A stretch of DNA of 64,000 nucleotides from contig NZ_KB913013.1 in NCBI RefSeq assembly GCF_000383955.1, forward strand, positions 1,704,277-1,768,276, in the 5' to 3' direction. Source of the DNA: Rudanella lutea DSM 19387 (GTDB lineage: Bacteria; Bacteroidota; Bacteroidia; Cytophagales; Spirosomataceae). Shown one piece after another: positions 1-7,932 of this stretch. The translations under genes were made by a program, and so were the position numbers. The notes under the pieces were generated by a model, which was not told the DNA's origin, made no database searches, and saw only the letters and a list, made by a program, of their open reading frames with translations. Position 1 is the stretch's first letter. Every line of letters starts with the position of its first letter.

Positions 1-1424
1 TGAGTCAGTTCATGGCCGAGTCGGTACTCACCACGGTGCTGGCTATGGGACTGGCCCTGCTGCTAGTGAGCCTCGCGTTGCCGCTGTTCAACAGGCTGGC
101 CGCTAAAGAAATTGGTTTGGGGCAGTTGCTAAGCCCGCACTGGCTACTCGCGCTAACGGTGTTCCCGATAGTGGTAGGCCTGCTGGCCGGTAGTTACCCC
201 GCTTTTTTCCTGTCGGGTTTCCGACCCATCAGCGTACTCAAAGGCGGCATACCCACCATTGGGAAGGATGGGTTTCAGCTGGGCAAATTGAGTCTGCGGA
301 GTGGTCTGGTGGTGTTTCAGTTCATGATGTCGGTGGCGCTCATGGTAAGCACTATTGTCGTGTACCGGCAAATCACCTACATACAGACCAAAAACCTCGG
401 CTTTCAACGCGATCAGGTCCTGATTATCAACGATACCTACGCGCTGGATAGACAGACCGAAGCCTTTCGGCAGGAGGTTCTGAAATTACCGGGCGTGGTG
501 AGCGGGTCGGTGTCGGGCTACCTGCCTACACCCTCTAACCGCTCCAACACGATATTTTTCGTGGAAGGTGAGGTAAATAAAAACAAAGGGGTGACGATGC
601 AAAACTGGGGTGTAGACCACGACTACATCAAAACGCTGGGTATGCAGATGGTGGCTGGGCGCGATTTTGCACGAACGTTTGGCACCGACTCGCTGGGCAT
701 CATTTTGAACGAAACAGCCGCCAAACTCTTTGGCGGGCCAAGTGTGCTGGGCAAACGCATTGTCCGGCTCAACGACGCTTCGCTGGGGACCCAAAAGGTG
801 TACACGGTGATTGGCATTGTGAAGAATTTCCACTACGAATCGCTCCGCTCCACCATCGGTGCCGTATCGCTCTCCCTCGACCGAAACACAGGTGCCACCA
901 CGTTCCGGCTGCACGATGCGAATATCTCCACGCTGGTGAGTCAGATTGAAGCCAAATGGAAGCAAATGACCCCCGGTATGCCGTTCAACTACGAGTTCAT
1001 GAACGCGAGTTTCGAGCAGACGTACCGCGCCGAGCAACGTGTTGCCACGCTCGCCCTGACGTTTGCGGGCCTGGCTATTTTCATCGCCTGCCTCGGTCTG
1101 TTCGGGCTGGCAACCTTTACCGCTGAGCAGCGTACCAAAGAAATCGGCGTGCGAAAAGTACTCGGAGCCAGCGTTACCAGCATCGTGGCGCTGCTGTCGA
1201 AAGACTTTCTCAAACTGGTGCTGATTGCCATTATTATGGCCTCGCCCGTGGCCTGGTACGTCATGGACCGCTGGCTGCAGGATTTCGCCTACAAAGTCGA
1301 CATCGAGTGGTGGGTATTTGCCGGGGCGGGTGTGTTGGCGGTAGGCATTGCGCTTTTGACGGTGAGTTTCCAGAGTATCAAAGCGGCACTTGTCAATCCG
1401 GTGAAATCACTAAAAACGGAGTAA
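1..1424 (+). CDS. FtsX/MacB-type ABC transporter permease, 5' end cut by window
   Basis: This is the C-terminal part (about 474 residues) of a large two-domain permease. The frame is open to the window edge: the codons before the first ATG (position 12) read S-Q-F, and QFMAES is the conserved context at the first FtsX domain in the related gene at 7933. The true start therefore lies outside. Visible parts are the end of FtsX domain 1 with membrane segments, a GSYPAFFLSGF turn, a central membrane helix, a periplasmic MacB_PCD-like domain and a second FtsX domain with the family signature EIGVRKVLGA. The C-terminus (WWVFAGAG to NPVKSLKTE) is close to that of the permease at 10323, so the two are recent paralogues. 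Such proteins normally work with a LolD/MacB-like ATPase in export or mechanotransmission at the inner membrane; none is visible here. Substrate unknown. Confidence 0.88.
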   Translation, partial: SQFMAESVLTTVLAMGLALLLVSLALPLFNRLAAKEIGLGQLLSPHWLLALTVFPIVVGLLAGSYPAFFLSGFRPISVLKGGIPTIGKDGFQLGKLSLRSGLVVFQFMMSVALMVSTIVVYRQITYIQTKNLGFQRDQVLIINDTYALDRQTEAFRQEVLKLPGVVSGSVSGYLPTPSNRSNTIFFVEGEVNKNKGVTMQNWGVDHDYIKTLGMQMVAGRDFARTFGTDSLGIILNETAAKLFGGPSVLGKRIVRLNDASLGTQKVYTVIGIVKNFHYESLRSTIGAVSLSLDRNTGATTFRLHDANISTLVSQIEAKWKQMTPGMPFNYEFMNASFEQTYRAEQRVATLALTFAGLAIFIACLGLFGLATFTAEQRTKEIGVRKVLGASVTSIVALLSKDFLKLVLIAIIMASPVAWYVMDRWLQDFAYKVDIEWWVFAGAGVLAVGIALLTVSFQSIKAALVNPVKSLKTE

Positions 1425-1433
1425 AGGAGGAAG

Positions 1434-1486
1434 GAGTAAAGGGAGAAAGGAAACGCAGGCGCGGCCATCCCCTTCTCCCTTTACTC
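1434..1486. repeat. Purine/pyrimidine hairpin repeat, family D copy 1
   Basis: The 94-base gap between two permeases is purine-rich, then pyrimidine-rich. A perfect 14-bp stem pairs 1434-1447 with 1473-1486. The loop and right arm contain a 29-base block (1453-1481) that recurs at 3971-3999 with one mismatch. Confidence 0.75.
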
Positions 1487-1518
1487 ACCTTCCCCCCTCT
1501 CCTCCCTCTCCTCCTATT

Positions 1519-3888
1519 ATGTTAAAATCCTACTTCTTGCTCGCGTGGCGAAACCTGCTCGCCAACAAACTGACTTCCACCATCAACATGGTGGGACTGT
1601 CTATTGCGGTGGCGTGTAGCATCACGGTGTTTCTGGTGCTGAGAAACTTCTGGACACTCGATGATTTCCATGTCAATGGCGACCGGATATACATGCTCGA
1701 GTATGTACAGAAACATCAGGACGAAACCCGCACCTTCGGCGATGCCCCCGCGCTCATGGCCGACGCGCTCAAAACAGACTTCCCACAGGTGAAGCAAACC
1801 GTGCGGATCAAGCGCGAAAATGTGACGGTCTATCGGAACGAGAGCGTCATTGGCGAGATGATTACCTATACCGACACTACCTTCTTCGATGTCTTTACGT
1901 TTCCGCTCGCACAGGGCAGCCCGGCCGCCCTCCGCGATCCGTCGGCCCTGATTCTGAGTGACGACATGGCCCGGAAATACTTTCCCGGTCAGAATCCTAT
2001 TGGGCAACCGTTCACCGTTCTAACCGGTAACCGTGAACAGAAACAGTTTGTGGTGCGGGGAGTAGCCGCGAAGTTCCCGGATAATATCGGTTTCAAATTC
2101 ACGCTGCTGACAGGTTACCACCCCGTTCATGCCGCCCTGAAAAATCAGGACTGGAGCAGTCATATCAATGGAGTTTTTGTGGAGTTGCATCCGCAGGCTA
2201 CCATCGCTACGCTGGCCGGGCAGATGAAACCCTATGTGGCCCGTTACAACGCCCGCAACCCCGACAAGCCCATCGAGTCGTTTGTGTTCGACAACCTCCG
2301 GCACCCACCCGCCGATGCCTACGACGTGTATCGCCGACCCGCCGAAGCCAACCACCCGCTCATCTCGTTGGTATTTGTAGCTATTGCGCTGGTCATGATG
2401 GCCATTTCGTGCGTCAACTACGTCAACATTTCGCTGGGGGGCGTTACGCGTCGGCTCAAAGAAATCGGGATGCGGAAGGTGCTGGGCAGCACCCGGCAGC
2501 AACTGATTGGGCAGTTCATGGTCGAAAACCTGCTGCTGTGTGCGTTCGCGCTGGCGTTCGGGCTGGTGATCACCGAACTGTTCCTGATTCCCCTGTTCAA
2601 CGACCTGATGACCATGACGATCTCGCTGACATTTAGCCAAAACATGGGGCTTTGGGGATTTCTGGCCGGTTTGCTGGTGTTTACGGCGGTGGTTTCGGGA
2701 GCCTATCCGGCCCTGTATGTGTCGGCGTTTCGGCCCACGGTGGTCTTTGCCGGCAAGCTGAAGTTCAGCGACCGGCGTACTGTGGCGCGAGTGTTGCTGG
2801 TGGGGCAGTTCGCGCTGGCGTTCATTGCCGTCATCATCGGCGTAGCCTTCACCCACGCAGGCAAACAGTGGCAGAACATGGGCTGGGGCTACACGCCCGA
2901 CAACACGCTGGTGCTGCGCCTGACCGACAGCACGCAGTACACCATCCTGAAAAACGAGTTAGGCCAACTACCCAACGTGCAGGCTGTGTCGGGGGCGGGC
3001 ACCCACGTGGGCGAGTCGATGAACATTCAGTCGGTTTGGATTGGTGGCGAGGAGAAGCGGTCGCTGGTGTTCGATGTTGGGCCCGACTACCCGCAAACAC
3101 TCGGTCTGAAGCTGGCGCAGGGCCGGTTTTTCGATGCCCAACGCCGGGCCGAAAACGCGCAGTCGGTGCTGGTGAATCAGACGTTTGTGGATCGACATGG
3201 CCTCAAACAACCCGTTGTGGGTCAGACCCTGCGGCTCGACAGTCAGTTGGTGACCGTGGCCGGCGTGGTACAGAATTTCAAGTGGTTTGGCGCAGGTTCA
3301 GAACGCCCGGCTATATTCAGAACCACCCCCGAGCCCCGTTTCACGTACCTGATCGCCGAATTTGAATCGGGTAGCGGGGCGCAGGTGGCCGCAGCCGTGG
3401 AGCGCATTTGGAAGGCAAACGTGCCAACCATGACCCCGTCCTGGTTTTATCAGAAAGACGTCTTCGAACACTTCAACACGACGACTGGCAGGCTCTCGGC
3501 GGGGTTCGGGGTGCTGTCGGCACTGGCGTTGCTGATTGCCTGCATGGGGTTGTATGGGCTGTCCACACAGCATTTTGTGCGTCGGATCAAGGAAGTAAGC
3601 GTCCGCAAAGTGCTGGGGGCCACGGTCTCGCAGGTCATTTTTCTGGTAAACCGGGAATTCATCACGCTGTTGCTGGTGGCTGGTGTGCTGGCCAACGTCG
3701 TGTGTTTTAGCGGAATCCAGTTGCTGTTAGCACAAACCCAGCAATTTACGGGTGGTTTGCGGTTGGGCTTATCACCCTACGCGGTGTCGAATCTGGTGGT
3801 GTTACTCACAGCGGCCATAGCCGTGAGTGTGCAGAGCTGGAAAATAGCCCACGTAAAATTGGCCGAGTCATTGAAAAATCCGGAATAG
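1519..3888 (+). CDS. FtsX/MacB-type ABC transporter permease (two-domain, 789 aa)
   Basis: A complete permease of the large MacB_PCD-FtsX-MacB_PCD-FtsX architecture. A first membrane helix lies near residues 24-42 (MVGLSIAVACSITVFLVL), followed by a periplasmic domain to about residue 275. Three helices of FtsX domain 1 (about 280-400) include the KEIGMRKVLGS signature and a GAYPALYVSAFRP turn. A central helix sits near 425, then a second periplasmic domain, and FtsX domain 2 (about 660-789) with KEVSVRKVLGA. The length is typical of the roughly 800-residue form common in Cytophagales. It follows the upstream permease on the same strand after a repeat-bearing gap, so co-transcription is possible. 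There is no ATPase partner nearby. Inner-membrane export or envelope remodelling is the family-level role; the substrate cannot be inferred. Confidence 0.9.
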   Translation: MLKSYFLLAWRNLLANKLTSTINMVGLSIAVACSITVFLVLRNFWTLDDFHVNGDRIYMLEYVQKHQDETRTFGDAPALMADALKTDFPQVKQTVRIKRENVTVYRNESVIGEMITYTDTTFFDVFTFPLAQGSPAALRDPSALILSDDMARKYFPGQNPIGQPFTVLTGNREQKQFVVRGVAAKFPDNIGFKFTLLTGYHPVHAALKNQDWSSHINGVFVELHPQATIATLAGQMKPYVARYNARNPDKPIESFVFDNLRHPPADAYDVYRRPAEANHPLISLVFVAIALVMMAISCVNYVNISLGGVTRRLKEIGMRKVLGSTRQQLIGQFMVENLLLCAFALAFGLVITELFLIPLFNDLMTMTISLTFSQNMGLWGFLAGLLVFTAVVSGAYPALYVSAFRPTVVFAGKLKFSDRRTVARVLLVGQFALAFIAVIIGVAFTHAGKQWQNMGWGYTPDNTLVLRLTDSTQYTILKNELGQLPNVQAVSGAGTHVGESMNIQSVWIGGEEKRSLVFDVGPDYPQTLGLKLAQGRFFDAQRRAENAQSVLVNQTFVDRHGLKQPVVGQTLRLDSQLVTVAGVVQNFKWFGAGSERPAIFRTTPEPRFTYLIAEFESGSGAQVAAAVERIWKANVPTMTPSWFYQKDVFEHFNTTTGRLSAGFGVLSALALLIACMGLYGLSTQHFVRRIKEVSVRKVLGATVSQVIFLVNREFITLLLVAGVLANVVCFSGIQLLLAQTQQFTGGLRLGLSPYAVSNLVVLLTAAIAVSVQSWKIAHVKLAESLKNPE

Positions 3889-3952
3889 CCCAGCAACACA
3901 CGTTCGGATGAACGTACCCGTTTGGGGGCTTTCAGAGTATTAAGGTGGGAAG

Positions 3953-4017
3953 GGAAAAAGGAGAAAGGATACGCAAGCGCGGCCATCCCCTTCTCCCTTC
4001 TCCCTTTTTCCTTCACT
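3953..4017. repeat. Purine/pyrimidine hairpin repeat, family D copy 2
   Basis: This lies between two convergent permease genes. A purine-rich left arm (about 3951-3969) faces a pyrimidine-rich right arm (about 3991-4013) in an imperfect hairpin. The 29-base block 3971-3999 matches 1453-1481 with one mismatch. The right arm reaches the stop codon of the minus-strand gene, so it may also act as a bidirectional terminator. Confidence 0.75.
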
Positions 4018-5236
4018 CCCTCCGAATTGCCTCAACCGGGTCGAGACGGGCGGCCCGCATAGCGGGGTACGTACCAAACACAATGCCGATAAACATGGCT
4101 ACAACCAGGATCACCAGAAATGTAGTGGGTGTGTAGGCCGCCTGGAACGGCACTTCGGTAAACGCCTTGATCACCGGAACAAAGGCGAGCGTAGCGCCTA
4201 TACCCAGGGCCAGACCAAGCAAGCTGCCCAGGGTCGAGATGGTGATAGATTCCGATAGAAACTGCCACAGAATGTCGCGCTTTTTGGCCCCCAACGCCTT
4301 GCGCACCCCGATCTCAACGGTGCGCTCGGTTACCGAAATGAGCAGCACGTTCATCACCCCAATACCCCCCACCAGCACCGATATACCCACAATAAGCCCC
4401 ATTACGAGCCGGAACAGCAGAAACCCCCTGGCGGCCTGTTCCACCCGCTGTTCATTGGTGGCCACCGAAAAGTCGTCGATACCGTTGGGCATCTTCGTTT
4501 TGAGCCACGTTTCGACCTCGGTTTTCAGGGCGGGTACATCTTCGACCCGGTCAGCTTCGATGACACACATGGGCGGGGAAGCCTTCAGAATGCTGTCGGA
4601 CAAGAGGGTAATCGGTATCATCAACTGCCCTGCTTTGGCGTCTTTATCAGCCGTAACCCCCAGCACGGTGAGCACCTTACCACCGTACACCACTTGCTTA
4701 CCCACCGCCGACTGCTCGGGCTGTTTGCCCACGAGCTGCCGGGCAAGGTGCGGGTTGATAAAAGCCACCGGCTGGGCTGCGGTCAGTTCGGCCTGGTTAA
4801 ACGCCCGGCCATGTTGCAGGCGCATATCAGGGTGCAACGGCAGGCTTGTTCCGAGCACAACAGCTCCTATGGGCCGGTTTCCGGCCGGGCTGCGTAACTC
4901 CTGACTTTGCCGCCAGATCAGGTACGCCGTAGCCGGCCGGGTCAGCGACGCCCGCAGGCTATCGAAGCGACCGGGACGCAGGTAGGCAAACGCTGTTTTA
5001 CGTACCTCCACCCCGTTGACCTGCTTAAACGGCCGCGGGTTTACCCCAATGGCTTTGATGGAGGTCGTTTTGGTGATCTGCTCACGGGCATACTGCTCCA
5101 TTCCATCGATTAAGGACAGAATAGCCACCAAAGCCGCCACCCCGATCACAATCCCCAGAATCGACAGAACCGTGTGAAAAAACCGGCCACGAATGTTTTG
5201 CAGGGCCGTAGCGAACGAAACGAGAATCTTTTTCAT
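4013..5236 (-). CDS. MacB-like ABC transporter permease (407 aa)
   Basis: A single-FtsX-domain permease of the MacB/YknZ type. The N-terminus has one membrane helix (about residues 20-42, TVLSILGIVIGVAALVAIL), then a MacB_PCD periplasmic domain, then three C-terminal helices with the signature TVEIGVRKALGAKKRDIL and a final FGTYPAMRAARLDPVEAIR, the classic ending of the MacB permease family. The start at 5236 (MKKILVSF) is chosen because the 55 codons upstream in frame look nothing like the family. Unlike the roughly 800-residue permeases around it, this form usually pairs with a MacB-type ATPase and a periplasmic adaptor (macrolide, lipoprotein or peptide efflux). Neither is visible, and the gene stands alone, convergent with the preceding permease. 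Confidence 0.88.
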   Translation of the reverse strand: MKKILVSFATALQNIRGRFFHTVLSILGIVIGVAALVAILSLIDGMEQYAREQITKTTSIKAIGVNPRPFKQVNGVEVRKTAFAYLRPGRFDSLRASLTRPATAYLIWRQSQELRSPAGNRPIGAVVLGTSLPLHPDMRLQHGRAFNQAELTAAQPVAFINPHLARQLVGKQPEQSAVGKQVVYGGKVLTVLGVTADKDAKAGQLMIPITLLSDSILKASPPMCVIEADRVEDVPALKTEVETWLKTKMPNGIDDFSVATNEQRVEQAARGFLLFRLVMGLIVGISVLVGGIGVMNVLLISVTERTVEIGVRKALGAKKRDILWQFLSESITISTLGSLLGLALGIGATLAFVPVIKAFTEVPFQAAYTPTTFLVILVVAMFIGIVFGTYPAMRAARLDPVEAIRRE

Positions 5237-5474
5237 CGGGAAAGCTACCCATTTGGGATGAGCGCCAGACAAGGTAAGCCCGCTCCATAGGCCTTTCCAA
5301 ACGCTATTTGACAAACGGCAATGAGTCGGGCAGGCTATCGGCAAACAGCCCGTTTTTAACGCTGTAGCGACATTGTATACTAAAACAGCAACAAAAGACA
5401 ATTAACAAAATACAAACCTGAGCAGTTTGTATATCAGGCGTTGCATAATGCCATTTATCTTTAAACAGTACGTC

Positions 5475-5939
5475 ATGAAATCAATGCAAGCATTAGCGTT
5501 TGGCTCCCTGCTGGGGCTGGCGGTTTTGGGGTTCTCCTGTAAGGACGATGATGATACGGCCACACCCGTCAACAATATCGACACCTTCGGAGCCACACTC
5601 AACGGGGCGCAGGAAGTACCGGCTGTGAGCACCACGGCAACAGGTAACTACACAGGTCGCTTCGACAAAAACTCCAAGGTTCTGAGCTACACCGTCACCT
5701 ACCAGGGGCTGACACCCACCATGGGGCATATTCACTCGGTAACGGCCGCAACCGCCGAAGGCAACAACGGCCCTGTTAGCATTCCGTTCGGCAACGTTCT
5801 GACATCACCCATCACCGGGCAAACCACTCTTACGCAAACGCAGCAGGATGAGATGTACGCCAACCGGACGTACGCCAACCTGCACACAACCCGTGCTCCG
5901 GGAGGAGAAATTCGCGGAAATATTCGCAAGACCAACTAA
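5475..5939 (+). CDS. CHRD domain lipoprotein
   Basis: A 154-residue protein. The start at 5475 (MKSMQALAF) is preferred over the in-frame start at 5427 because it places a lipoprotein signal at the N-terminus, with lipobox LGFSC and the lipidated cysteine near residue 22, followed by an acidic KDDDD stretch. The rest matches the CHRD fold (a domain first seen in chordin): an opening like ATLNGAQEVPAV, a central GxIH-like motif (TMGHIHSV) and the ending ANLHTTRAPGGEIRGNI, all diagnostic. CHRD proteins in bacteria are small secreted beta proteins with no established enzymatic role. It is probably anchored in the outer or inner membrane facing the periplasm or exterior. A hairpin terminator follows. 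A TATCTTTA sequence at 5456-5463 resembles a -7 element but lies very close to the start codon. Confidence 0.85.
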   Translation: MKSMQALAFGSLLGLAVLGFSCKDDDDTATPVNNIDTFGATLNGAQEVPAVSTTATGNYTGRFDKNSKVLSYTVTYQGLTPTMGHIHSVTAATAEGNNGPVSIPFGNVLTSPITGQTTLTQTQQDEMYANRTYANLHTTRAPGGEIRGNIRKTN

Positions 5940-5958
5940 GGCTGACTCAAAACGAACA

Positions 5959-6000
5959 ACAGCGGGGAGGTTCCATCTGGAGCCTCCCCGCTGTGTTTTA
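5959..6000. terminator. Hairpin terminator between convergent genes
   Basis: A 12-bp perfect stem pairs 5959-5970 with 5983-5994, extended inward by four more pairs (one a wobble) around a 4-base loop. It is followed by GTTTTA on the plus strand. It sits between the CHRD gene and the convergent minus-strand gene ending at 6018. Confidence 0.8.
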
Positions 6001-6017
6001 ATGCAGGCTAGATTTTG

Positions 6018-7613
6018 TTACTGCAACTTAGCCAGCCACAGCGAAGCATTGATGTGCAGAGCCGGGTGCGAAGTGTAGCCAGAAGGGGCATCGCCCGACC
6101 AGCCATTGAACAGCGTATCGTTGGTATCGCCCGTGCCATCGTCGGCCGGTGAGCTGTCGCCAACAAACACGATCCGGCCACTGCCGTAGGTTGACAGCAA
6201 CGCCATCACCCCCGTGGTGCCGTTCAGCGTACTACCCATGCGCCAGAAAAGCCCCTGCACCGTAGCGTTGTTGGTTGGGTATAATGTAGCCGACGTACCG
6301 GCGTAAAAAGCCAGTTTAGAAGCGGTTCCGGCCACGCCGTTCAGCACTTTCTGAGCATTGGTATTTGTACCGGTATAGACTTTGGTCGTGGGTTGTTCGT
6401 CAATGTCGATGTAATCGACCCGGAAACCAAACGGATTATTGTTGTTAATGCCGTTGTTGGTCATCAAATCATTCAGAACCCGGGGCGAGTCGGCCCCGTC
6501 GCCATCGCGGTCGGAGGGCAGGTACCCGTTGGGGTCGGTACCCGTGAGCGAAGGTGCCGTATGATCCGCAATGAGCATGAGGCCACCGCCATTGGCCACA
6601 AAATTCATAATGGCCGTTTTCTCCGAAGCCGTGAAGAGCCGGTTCGGCTCCACCACCACGTACACATCGTAATTGCTCAAATCCTGCGCATTGGCGGTGT
6701 TTCCGTACGTAATAGCCGTACCAGCGGGCAGCGTTTCGACCAGATTACCGCGCTTCACCAGCTCAACGGCCCAGGCCGAAATACCGCCTTTCCAATACGT
6801 TTCGGAGGTGCTGGCCGTAATGCCCGTGTACGAGGGCGTTGGGTACCGCTGCGCTTTGCTCTCGACTGTGGTACCGCCGGTGTATGTCGGTACACTTTCG
6901 GTTCCGTCGGCATCAATCAACCAGTCAGCATTGCCCGCATTTTCGTACTTACTCGCGTCAAACAGAAACTTTTTACCCGTTGGTGTGGGCGTGCCGCCCC
7001 CCGCATAATCGTTTACAACAATATCGTCAATATTGATCCGGTTGGTTGCGCCCGTCAGTTTTCGGATTTCGAGCCGCACCGTACCCGACACGTTCAGCGT
7101 AAATGTCTGCGTTTGCAGCGTCGTGGTGGTAGTCACGTTCGATCCCGTTTGGGTCCAGGTACTGCCGCTATTGGTTGAGTACCAAAGTCCCCACTGACTG
7201 GCGGCATCGGTGCCGTACGTGGCGTGTTTGACCGTCACGGTGCTGATGCCCGAGGCTGTGTTGAACAACATCGTGATCTTGCCCGTATTTCGGATTCGGG
7301 CCGACCAGCTACCCGCCCGCCGGTCGCCACTCAGATTCCCGATCAGGGCGTCGTATAGATTCCACGATCCCGACGGTAAGGTTACGTTGTCGCCACTGGC
7401 CGAACCGGTGGGGCTAATGTCGTACGAGCCTTTGGGGCTGGTAGTGCCAACTTCAAAGCCCTCGGTCAGCGATACGGCCAGCAGCTTGGCTGACCCCGCC
7501 GACGGTGTGGGCTGAAGGGTTGGCGTAAGCCCATCGAATGAGTGACATCCCACCAGTAAAACGCCCAGCACAGTTGTGACCAGCACCCGTGCCTTTAGGT
7601 TAACGAATTGCAT
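6018..7613 (-). CDS. Lipoprotein with beta-sandwich and C-terminal GIFT/ThuA-like domain
   Basis: A 531-residue protein. The start at 7613 (MQFVNLKARV) gives a signal ending in LLVGC, consistent with a lipoprotein. Residues about 40-200 form a beta-rich domain (EGFEVG, TVKHATYG, INIDDIVVNDY) of a kind often joined to secreted nucleases and hydrolases in Bacteroidota. The C-terminal half (about 215-531) begins KKFLFDASKYENAGNADW and contains LSNYDVYVVVEPNRLFTASEKTAIMNF and GGGLMLIADHT, typical of glutamine-amidotransferase-fold domains without catalysis (GIFT/ThuA/DUF4350-like). It ends with GRIVFVGDSSPADD. Such domains are thought to bind sugars or act as scaffolds; the function here is unknown. 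It is convergent with the CHRD lipoprotein. Confidence 0.65.
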   Translation of the reverse strand: MQFVNLKARVLVTTVLGVLLVGCHSFDGLTPTLQPTPSAGSAKLLAVSLTEGFEVGTTSPKGSYDISPTGSASGDNVTLPSGSWNLYDALIGNLSGDRRAGSWSARIRNTGKITMLFNTASGISTVTVKHATYGTDAASQWGLWYSTNSGSTWTQTGSNVTTTTTLQTQTFTLNVSGTVRLEIRKLTGATNRINIDDIVVNDYAGGGTPTPTGKKFLFDASKYENAGNADWLIDADGTESVPTYTGGTTVESKAQRYPTPSYTGITASTSETYWKGGISAWAVELVKRGNLVETLPAGTAITYGNTANAQDLSNYDVYVVVEPNRLFTASEKTAIMNFVANGGGLMLIADHTAPSLTGTDPNGYLPSDRDGDGADSPRVLNDLMTNNGINNNNPFGFRVDYIDIDEQPTTKVYTGTNTNAQKVLNGVAGTASKLAFYAGTSATLYPTNNATVQGLFWRMGSTLNGTTGVMALLSTYGSGRIVFVGDSSPADDGTGDTNDTLFNGWSGDAPSGYTSHPALHINASLWLAKLQ

Positions 7614-7932
7614 AAAAGTTGATTTGAGAGGTTTCGGCATCTAAAATCGCCTTTTCTACCTAAATATGCAGCAAATGACATATTATTCTTTTGTTACCAC
7701 CCTGTTTGTAGCATACATTTTGGTAACTAATCGAAAGCCGACGCACGTAACGGGGAGTTAGTTCCTGTACCATCCCAACAGTGTCCGGGGCCGAACGTAC
7801 AACGTCCGCAAACGGACATATAGCCAAACCGCCCAGAAATAACAAACTAACAATCAGCAATTTACTTTTTTCGGCACACCGTTTGGTCGTTTATTGGGCA
7901 GGAATAGCCGCTACCCATTTCTGGCCACGACC
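7614..7932. other. Divergent intergenic region, 319 bases
   Basis: This lies between the divergent genes starting at 7613 (minus) and 7933 (plus). It is AT-richer than its flanks. A GTCCG/CGGAC palindrome lies at 7804-7817 and a further TGTCCG at 7782. No open frame with protein-like composition and no RNA gene were seen. Confidence 0.5.
7804..7817. promoter_or_regulatory. GTCCG-N4-CGGAC palindrome, putative operator
   Basis: Perfect 5-bp arms flank a 4-base CAAA centre, 115 bases upstream of the permease start at 7933. A half-like TGTCCG at 7782-7787 lies 16 bases before it. Position and symmetry suggest a regulator site; which protein would bind it is unknown. Confidence 0.35.

Noticed and set aside
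3900-3915. ACGTTC-GGAT-GAACGT hairpin after the permease stop as a terminator
   Set aside because: Only a 6-bp stem and no T tract follows; the family D repeat further on is the better candidate.
3926-3945. Weak resemblance of the post-stop sequence to the permease C-terminal coding motif (FQSIK)
   Set aside because: Only about 15 bases match and the context does not extend; not enough to call a gene remnant.
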